From an uncultured Mycoplasmatota bacterium (GTDB taxonomy: Bacteria; Bacillota_I; Bacilli_A; RF39; UBA660), in contig UQRY01000036.1 in the NCBI GenBank assembly GCA_900543675.1, positions 1 through 11,358 of the forward strand: a stretch of DNA of 11,358 bases. The letters are read 5' to 3'. Positions 7,218-11,358 of this stretch are shown here, piece after piece. A program made the translations under genes and the position numbers. Under the pieces are notes generated by a model. That model saw nothing but the letters and a program-made list of their open reading frames with translations. It searched no databases and was not told the DNA's origin. How positions within the stretch are numbered: position 1 is the first letter of the stretch; each line of letters begins with the position of its first letter.

Positions 7218-8099
7218 TCATCTTTTGAATACTCGATATGGCTTAACTTTTCCCTCTATTTTAGGATAATCCTGATAAATTGCTAAAAGTTGACCGTTTT
7301 TATCAAAGAAGAGTCCATATTTTGTCACATAAGTTTTGTCTAGAAGACAACCATTAAGTATTTTTTCACCCATGTCTTCTTCTACTACTATTCTATCATA
7401 TTCATCAAGAGCATCTTCTATTTTTAAAAGTTGAATTTTAGAAGTTTCTGGAGAAAGAGTAATGGCTTGTTCAAGGGTAAAGTTTCCTTGTTTGGTACGA
7501 ATTAGATTGCTCATAGTACAACAAGTTCCTAATCTTAGTCCGATATCACGGATGAGACTGCGAATATACGTGCCCTTACTCACCTTAACCAAAAATTTGA
7601 AACGCTCTCTTCCTTCTTCATCAAAATGTGGTTCTTCTAGTAATTCGATAGCCAAAATCTTTACTTTTCTTTTAGGAAGAATGATATCTTGTGCTTCATT
7701 GTTTCTTGCGTATTCATATAAGCGTTTTCCCTGTACATGAATGGCGGAATATAGAGGTACTTCTTGGTGATATTCTCCCAAAAAAGAATAAAGAACTTCT
7801 TGAATTTGAGCAGTAGAAATTTGCTTTTTTTCCGTTTTTAGAACATTACCCGTAATGTCTAGAGTATCCGTTTCTAATCCGATTATGGCTTCAGCAATAT
7901 ATTCTTTTTCTTGATTGGTTAATAAATCTATGATTTTAGTACCATTACCAACACCTAAAACCAAGACACCACTAGCTAAAGGATCTAGAGTGCCAGTATG
8001 TCCTATTTTTTTAGTTGCTAAAATTTTACATGCTTGATTTACGATGTCGCGGCTCGTCACTCCGCTTGGCTTATTCACGACTAAGATGCCATCTACCAT
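7218..8099 (-). CDS. truB: tRNA pseudouridine-55 synthase TruB
   Basis: Converts U55 in the T-loop of nearly all tRNAs to pseudouridine, in the cytoplasm, without cofactor. The 293 residues are close to the usual length of about 300. The opening GILVVNKPSGVTS and the catalytic block GHTGTLDPLASGVL (33-46, nucleophile D39) are diagnostic. KGTYIRSLIRDIG is the conserved later motif. A C-terminal PUA-like extension follows. The ATG has AGAGG seven bases upstream. The usual partner ribF is absent; murE follows instead, 12 bp downstream. The tRNA-Gly encoded in this same window has C at position 55 and so could not be its substrate. Confidence 0.95.
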   Translation of the reverse strand: MVDGILVVNKPSGVTSRDIVNQACKILATKKIGHTGTLDPLASGVLVLGVGNGTKIIDLLTNQEKEYIAEAIIGLETDTLDITGNVLKTEKKQISTAQIQEVLYSFLGEYHQEVPLYSAIHVQGKRLYEYARNNEAQDIILPKRKVKILAIELLEEPHFDEEGRERFKFLVKVSKGTYIRSLIRDIGLRLGTCCTMSNLIRTKQGNFTLEQAITLSPETSKIQLLKIEDALDEYDRIVVEEDMGEKILNGCLLDKTYVTKYGLFFDKNGQLLAIYQDYPKIEGKVKPYRVFKR

Positions 8100-8122
8100 A
8101 TTCTTTCCTCTTTTCTAAGAAT

Positions 8123-8152
8123 AGTATATCATGGAATAGACAAAGACTCCAA
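8123..8152 (-). promoter_or_regulatory. Probable sigma-A promoter of truB-murE
   Basis: On the minus strand, TATACT (8123-8128) is 18 bp from TTGGAG (8147-8152). The transcript would start roughly 8-10 bases before the truB Shine-Dalgarno. The -10 is good and the -35 is poor. Confidence 0.45.
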
Positions 8153-8224
8153 ATAAGAAAAATAATATTTTCAAGATCTTTGGCGAGGGATAATCGTAGA
8201 ATATTCTATTGCTTTTTTGAATTC

Positions 8225-8249
8225 TGACTTTCTGGAAGTCAATTTTTTT
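8225..8249 (+). terminator. Terminator-like hairpin with no plus-strand gene before it
   Basis: A 6-bp stem (8225-8230 with 8236-8241, TGACTT/AAGTCA, 5-nt loop) is followed by a seven-T run (8243-8249). It points rightward, but the only neighbouring gene on its left is truB on the minus strand. It may end a small or leader transcript, or be fortuitous. Confidence 0.5.
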
Positions 8250-8285
8250 ATTTTCAGTCTTTTTTTATTATCTTAGTGTTGTATT

Positions 8286-8313
8286 TTGAATATGGACAAT
8301 CATTTGTTTAAAT
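8286..8313 (+). promoter_or_regulatory. Possible promoter of the Rieske oxidoreductase gene
   Basis: TTGAAT (8286-8291) and TTAAAT (8308-8313) are 16 bp apart, each matching four of six consensus positions. If used, the -10 covers the ATG at 8312, which supports the downstream start chosen for the gene. Confidence 0.3.
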
Positions 8314-8377
8314 GGTGGAACCTTCAAATTTGTGTATGTTTCTATTAAAAAAAGCCAATCTAAAAATGGTGATAAAA

Positions 8378-9871
8378 TTGAAAATTGAAACACTTTGGAA
8401 TCAAAATTTGACACAAGAAAAGGAAAAAAATTCTATAATTCCTAAGAAAACGGATATTTTAATTATTGGTGGTGGGATTACTGGGCTTACAACAGCGTAT
8501 TTTTTAATGGGACAAAAGCAAGATATTACTTTAATTGATCAGGGAGAAATCGGTCATACCGGTATCACTACGAAGTCCACCGCTAAAATCAACTTTTTAC
8601 AGGGAATTTGTTATCAAACAATAGAAAAAAAATTTTCTGAAAAAGCTAGTCAGCTATATTTTAAATCACAGGTCGAGGCGATGAATATAATTAAAAATAT
8701 TGTTGCTAAACATCAGGTAGATTGTGATTTAGAGGCGGTAGATGCTTTTATCTTTACAAATGATGAAAAAAATATTGGCAAATTAAAAAAAGAAAAGGAT
8801 TTATTATCTAGTTGGGATATTAAATGTAAAGAAATCCAGCGCTTACCTATTCCTATTCCTATGAAATATGGAGTTGGTGTTAATAATACTTATGTATTTC
8901 AACCTGTAAAATACGTTCAAGCTTTACGAAAGATCGTTGAAAAAAATATTAAGATCAAAGAGCATTGTATGGCGACGCAAATTTCTGGAAATGGACCATT
9001 TTACGTAAAAACGACAGATCAAATCATTGAGGCAAATACTGTTGTCATTGCTTGTCATTTTCCTTTTTTTCTAAAACCAGCTTTTATTCCTATAAAAAGC
9101 TATATTAAAAGAGAATATGTCAATACAGCAAAATATGAGAATTGTCCATCAAATTTTACAGCTATTAATATTGATCAAGATCTTCATTCTATTAGATTTT
9201 ATCATCAGTATGTCATTTATGGTTCTAATCAACATCGTTCTACCGATCAAATAAGTTTTCATGATAATTTTCAAAAGAGTCAGACGGATTTTGAGCATTT
9301 ATGGGGAAAAGCACCTGAATACACTTGGATAAATCAAGATGTTATGACTAATGATGGCTTGCCTTTTATTGGAGAAGTTAAACCAGGAATATTTATCGCT
9401 ACTGGTTATCAAGCTTGGGGAATCACTAACGGAACAATTGCGGGAAAAATAATCAGTGATTTAATCAGCAATCAGGAAACTCCATATACCCAATTATTTA
9501 ACCCAAACCGTTTTGCAGCGGCAGGTATCAAAGAGAGTTTGACTACTGGTCTTCATTATTTGAAGGCATATTGGCAGACTAAAGTACTAGCAAGTCCTTA
9601 TTTTTATCCTGAAAACGTATATGTTGTTCCTGTAAAAGGGAAAAAATATGGGGTTTATGTTGATGAAAACAGAGTGAAGCATATTGTCGATATTGTTTGC
9701 CCTCATATGAAATGTAATCTTGCTTTCAATGAAAAGGAAAAAACCTGGGATTGCCCTTGTCACGGTTCTAGATTTGACATCGACGGTAATTTAATTGAGG
9801 GACCAAGTAAAGAAGATGTGAGTATTAAGAATAAGTCCAAATTAAAAATCAATGATAATGAAAGTAATTAA
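8378..9871 (+). CDS. FAD-dependent oxidoreductase with C-terminal Rieske [2Fe-2S] domain (YhfW-like)
   Basis: A 497-residue two-domain protein. A D-amino-acid-oxidase-type FAD domain opens with TDILIIGGGITGL (dinucleotide fold at about 25-37) and has the late FAD-binding block GIFIATGYQAWGITNGTIAG (about 337-356). A Rieske domain at about 410-490 has CPH (C441, H443) and CPCH (C459, H462) as cluster ligands, 15 residues apart. The overall layout matches Bacillus YhfW; the physiological substrate of this group is not established. No signal peptide or membrane helix is seen. I chose the TTG at 8378 because GGTGAT sits four bases upstream and the N-terminus MKIETLW fits the family. The ATGs at 8312 and 8366 stay in frame but have no Shine-Dalgarno; they would add 22 or 4 residues. 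No clear terminator follows. Confidence 0.85.
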   Translation: MKIETLWNQNLTQEKEKNSIIPKKTDILIIGGGITGLTTAYFLMGQKQDITLIDQGEIGHTGITTKSTAKINFLQGICYQTIEKKFSEKASQLYFKSQVEAMNIIKNIVAKHQVDCDLEAVDAFIFTNDEKNIGKLKKEKDLLSSWDIKCKEIQRLPIPIPMKYGVGVNNTYVFQPVKYVQALRKIVEKNIKIKEHCMATQISGNGPFYVKTTDQIIEANTVVIACHFPFFLKPAFIPIKSYIKREYVNTAKYENCPSNFTAINIDQDLHSIRFYHQYVIYGSNQHRSTDQISFHDNFQKSQTDFEHLWGKAPEYTWINQDVMTNDGLPFIGEVKPGIFIATGYQAWGITNGTIAGKIISDLISNQETPYTQLFNPNRFAAAGIKESLTTGLHYLKAYWQTKVLASPYFYPENVYVVPVKGKKYGVYVDENRVKHIVDIVCPHMKCNLAFNEKEKTWDCPCHGSRFDIDGNLIEGPSKEDVSIKNKSKLKINDNESN

Positions 9872-9992
9872 ATATGTGGAAATAAGGTATAAAAAATTTG
9901 ATGGTACTTAATTATTTGGGTCTTTTCAACTTGCTTTTTTGAAGGGTATTAGCTTTATTTTTTTAAAATCTATAATTTTTTTCACTTTTTTA
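9872..9992. other. Gap between the oxidoreductase and the tRNA promoter
   Basis: Very AT-rich with several T runs. I see no gene, and no hairpin strong enough to call as the oxidoreductase terminator; the best candidate is a 5-bp TTCAA/TTGAA pair near 9925-9942. Confidence 0.4.
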
Positions 9993-10020
9993 TTGACAGT
10001 TTATTTGATTATGGTATAAT
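9993..10020 (+). promoter_or_regulatory. Strong sigma-A promoter of the tRNA-Gly unit
   Basis: Perfect TTGACA (9993-9998) and perfect TATAAT (10015-10020) are 16 bp apart. Transcription should begin near 10027, giving a tRNA precursor with a 5' leader of about 85 nt. A TGTCAA (10027-10032), the inverse of the -35, lies at the expected start; it may be chance. Confidence 0.85.
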
Positions 10021-10053
10021 GGATATTGTCAACAGCTTTTATTAGTAGAAGTT

Positions 10054-10084
10054 GGCAGCTTGGGAAGGCTTTCTTAAGTCTGCC
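10054..10084 (+). ncRNA. Leader hairpin of the tRNA-Gly precursor, antisense to the anticodon arm
   Basis: Within the pre-tRNA leader, 10054-10066 pairs with 10071-10084: 13 pairs including two G-U, one bulged T at 10079 and the loop GGCT. The 5' arm plus loop (10056-10070) is also complementary to the tRNA anticodon arm (10139-10152) over 14 pairs, with one bulged G at 10064. The arm could therefore pair with its own partner or with the tRNA. The pairing is read from sequence; any function is inference. Confidence 0.5.
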
Positions 10085-10111
10085 TATTCAAAAGAGGTTG
10101 ATAATATAATT

Positions 10112-10185
10112 GCGGATGTAGTTTAATGGTAGAACCCCAGCCTTCCAAGCTGAATACGGGGGTCCGATTCCCCTCATCCGCTCCA
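10112..10185 (+). tRNA. tRNA-Gly (anticodon TCC), CCA encoded
   Basis: Folds as a cloverleaf. The acceptor stem GCGGATG/CATCCGC is seven perfect pairs, with T discriminator and encoded CCA. The D-arm GTTT/GAAC has GG at 18-19. The anticodon loop CTTCCAA carries TCC at 10144-10146. The variable loop is four nucleotides, and the T-stem is GGGGG/CCCCT. Two positions are odd: the T-loop reads TCCGATT, so residue 55 is C instead of the near-universal U, and pair 27-43 is a C-A mismatch. All other key identity features of tRNA-Gly are kept. It is likely functional, but a specialised or decaying copy cannot be excluded. Confidence 0.92.
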
Positions 10186-10193
10186 GATGACTT

Positions 10194-10220
10194 AACAGAC
10201 TCAACTGAGTCTGTTTTTTT
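10194..10220 (+). terminator. Intrinsic terminator of the tRNA-Gly unit
   Basis: An inverted repeat (AACAGACTCA with TGAGTCTGTT, nearly abutting) forms a stem of eight or nine pairs with a small loop, followed by seven T (10214-10220). It starts nine bases after the tRNA CCA. Confidence 0.85.
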
Positions 10221-10223
10221 ATC

Positions 10224-10254
10224 CCCCCGTATTCAGTTTGGAAGATGGGGTGTC
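10224..10254 (-). pseudogene. Inverted partial copy of the tRNA-Gly, from D-arm 3' side to T-stem 5' side
   Basis: The reverse complement of 10224-10250 matches tRNA positions 10135-10162 with one deletion and two transitions (C10141, G10149). With one inserted base, the match reaches about 10131. Only the middle of the tRNA is present; there are no acceptor arm or T-loop remnants. On the plus strand it is antisense to the anticodon arm, variable loop and half of the T-stem. It begins three bases after the terminator T run. Confidence 0.75.
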
Positions 10255-10349
10255 TGACTAATAATGGGTTTCTCTTTGGACTGGTTATATTACTTGTTTA
10301 TCTAATTAGGGAAATTTTAGAATAACGATAATATTTTACTTTGAAACTC

Positions 10350-10361
10350 ATGTTATAACAT
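10350..10361. repeat. 12-bp perfect palindrome
   Basis: ATGTTATAACAT is a perfect dyad in the gap between the two terminators. It could be an operator half-site pair or chance in AT-rich DNA. No promoter I trust overlaps it. Confidence 0.35.
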
Positions 10362-10379
10362 TTATTTTATAAAAAGCTT

Positions 10380-10405
10380 AAAAGACTCAAGTTGAGTCTT
10401 TTTTT
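10380..10405. terminator. Bidirectional terminator between the tRNA region and the nuclease-like gene
   Basis: AAAAGACTC and GAGTCTTTT form a 9-bp stem with loop AAGTT. Seven T end it on the plus strand (10399-10405) and four T on the minus strand. On the minus strand it lies 65 bp after the stop of the 10470-11234 gene. On the plus strand it would stop any read-through from the tRNA. Its core closely resembles the tRNA terminator at 10194-10220. Confidence 0.75.
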
Positions 10406-10469
10406 CTTTAGTATTCTACATCAAAAAGTTTTATCACTTTATTTAACTTACTTCTTCTTTTAAAAAATT

Positions 10470-11234
10470 TTATCTATTGTTCATTACATGCTCATTCATG
10501 ATTTGAATAATATCATCTGCTAAATTATACCACTTAATTTGTACACAAAATCTTTGTTTTTCATATTTAGGATTATAATTTAAACAACGATCTAACGGTT
10601 GAACAGTAAGCGGGCCAAAATGTACTCCTGTTGAATAAGTACTTCGTTTGGCTAGAATTATTTTGATGATATCCTCTTTTTTTATCCAGATGAAATCATC
10701 TCTTACTCCAAATAATATTCCATCGATTGTTATATCACTATAGTTTCCGGATAAAACAAAACGATCAATCGCCTTAAGTAAAAGTTCTTTTTGATTAAAC
10801 TCCTCATTAATCATGTCGATTTGTTCTTGATATTTTTGTTTATATTCTGTCGCAGATATTCGCTTTACTCCTGTTCCATTCGTAGTTCCATCCCCATAAT
10901 GATATTTTAAATATTCGATTATTGCTTCTCTTTTTACATGATTTTCAATTAAAAAGTGAATGAAACTAGATATTCCTTCCATGTGTACAGAGTTTTTAGC
11001 TCCTTTTTTTATACTAATATAGCGGTTAAGTCCGCCTATAGAAATCACAATATCATATTTTTTTCTCGTTTCATCTACCCAACAACTAATTTTTTCGTTA
11101 CTTTGACAATTAGGATATAGATCTTCGATAAACATTCTATACAATGAATTTAGTTCCGTGATGAACTTGTCATTTAAGTCTTCAGCGATTTCATTTTCGT
11201 TGTCAAAACCAGTTATACTTTTATTAAATTTCAT
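10470..11234 (-). CDS. Unknown protein, possible restriction-endonuclease-like (PD-(D/E)XK) nuclease
   Basis: I do not recognise the family of this 254-residue soluble protein with certainty. The region KYDIVISIGGLNRYISIKKG (about 59-78) has the layout of a PD-(D/E)XK core: an Asp (D61), a strand, then S-x-K (S74, K76) at the end of the next strand. It is followed by NSVHMEG with H84 and E86. GDGTTNGTG (114-122) is a glycine-rich turn that looks conserved-type. The C-terminal half (about 170-240) is beta-rich. No membrane helix, signal peptide or partner methyltransferase is present. GAGGTGAT lies before the ATG with a four-base gap. A weak promoter (TAGAAT with TTTAAG, 17 bp apart) lies between the gene and the repeat at the window end. 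Its isolation between a tRNA and a repeat suggests acquired DNA. Confidence 0.6.
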   Translation of the reverse strand: MKFNKSITGFDNENEIAEDLNDKFITELNSLYRMFIEDLYPNCQSNEKISCWVDETRKKYDIVISIGGLNRYISIKKGAKNSVHMEGISSFIHFLIENHVKREAIIEYLKYHYGDGTTNGTGVKRISATEYKQKYQEQIDMINEEFNQKELLLKAIDRFVLSGNYSDITIDGILFGVRDDFIWIKKEDIIKIILAKRSTYSTGVHFGPLTVQPLDRCLNYNPKYEKQRFCVQIKWYNLADDIIQIMNEHVMNNR

Positions 11235-11304
11235 CTTATCACCTCTACTATTATTATTCTACGTCCAAGGTAATCCGTCTTAAAAAAATAGATATTTTTT
11301 TAAT

Positions 11305-11358
11305 TTTTTCGCTATGTTGTAGTTTTTAAGGGATAAAACCGTAGTCTGAATAGATCTC
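11305..11358 (-). repeat. Right copy of the 54-bp inverted repeat
   Basis: Exact reverse complement of 2-55. Read on the minus strand from the window edge it gives the same EIYSDYGFIP ending and a TAA at 11326-11328. Both copies therefore point a gene end inward. The right copy stops about 70 bp before the start codon of the nuclease-like gene and may supply part of its upstream region. Confidence 0.8.

Noticed and set aside
10027..10260. T-box riboswitch acting on tRNA-Gly
   Set aside because: No T-box consensus, no UGGN bulge in an antiterminator and no downstream glycyl-tRNA synthetase or amino-acid gene. The complementarity covers the whole anticodon arm instead of one codon.
11304..11339. 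The end repeat resembles a type II CRISPR repeat (GCTATGTTGTAG core, 36 nt, ending ATAAAAC)
   Set aside because: Only one copy is present at each end with no spacers, identity runs 19 bases past the would-be repeat, and no cas gene or tracrRNA is visible. The resemblance is short and probably accidental.

Overview
The window is AT-rich DNA from a low-GC Gram-positive bacterium (Bacillota; a Bacilli or Erysipelotrichia-like spore-former is my best guess). The evidence is the YqeG/YqeH pair, a sigma-K-type sporulation sigma factor with a pro-sequence, Bacillus-like tRNA-Gly and promoters, strong AGGAGG-type ribosome binding sites and U-tracted intrinsic terminators. The standard code fits, with TGG for Trp and TTG starts at two genes.

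Layout from left to right. Positions 2-55 are an exact inverted copy of 11305-11358, so both ends of the window lie in one repeated sequence, most simply the 3' end of a multicopy element such as an insertion sequence. Just inside the left copy is the start-less 3' end of a membrane-protein gene (56-208). Then come, on the minus strand, yqeH and yqeG (overlapping; 30S ribosome assembly GTPase and HAD phosphatase) and a long membrane-anchored polysaccharide deacetylase with three Ig-like repeats. sigK is on the plus strand (4001-4723). It converges on a membrane-anchored protein of unknown function, which is followed by a minus-strand truB-murE pair (tRNA pseudouridine-55 synthase and UDP-MurNAc-tripeptide synthetase, 12 bp apart). 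A plus-strand FAD oxidoreductase with a C-terminal Rieske domain follows. The last 1.5 kb holds a tRNA-Gly(TCC) unit with a near-perfect promoter and terminator, then a lone gene on the minus strand that may be a restriction-endonuclease-like nuclease.

Most of the window is conserved housekeeping, envelope and sporulation content. The unusual part is the tRNA-Gly locus (about 9993-10405). The tRNA has C at position 55, where tRNAs normally carry the U that TruB modifies, and a C27-A43 mismatch. Its anticodon arm has two antisense copies. One is a 15-nt copy in the 5' leader, within the 5' arm and loop of a strong hairpin. The other is a copy of about 28 nt just after the terminator. A second terminator of nearly the same sequence lies 160 nt further on. 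Whether this is a regulatory RNA arrangement or the debris of an inverted tRNA duplication cannot be settled from the sequence alone.
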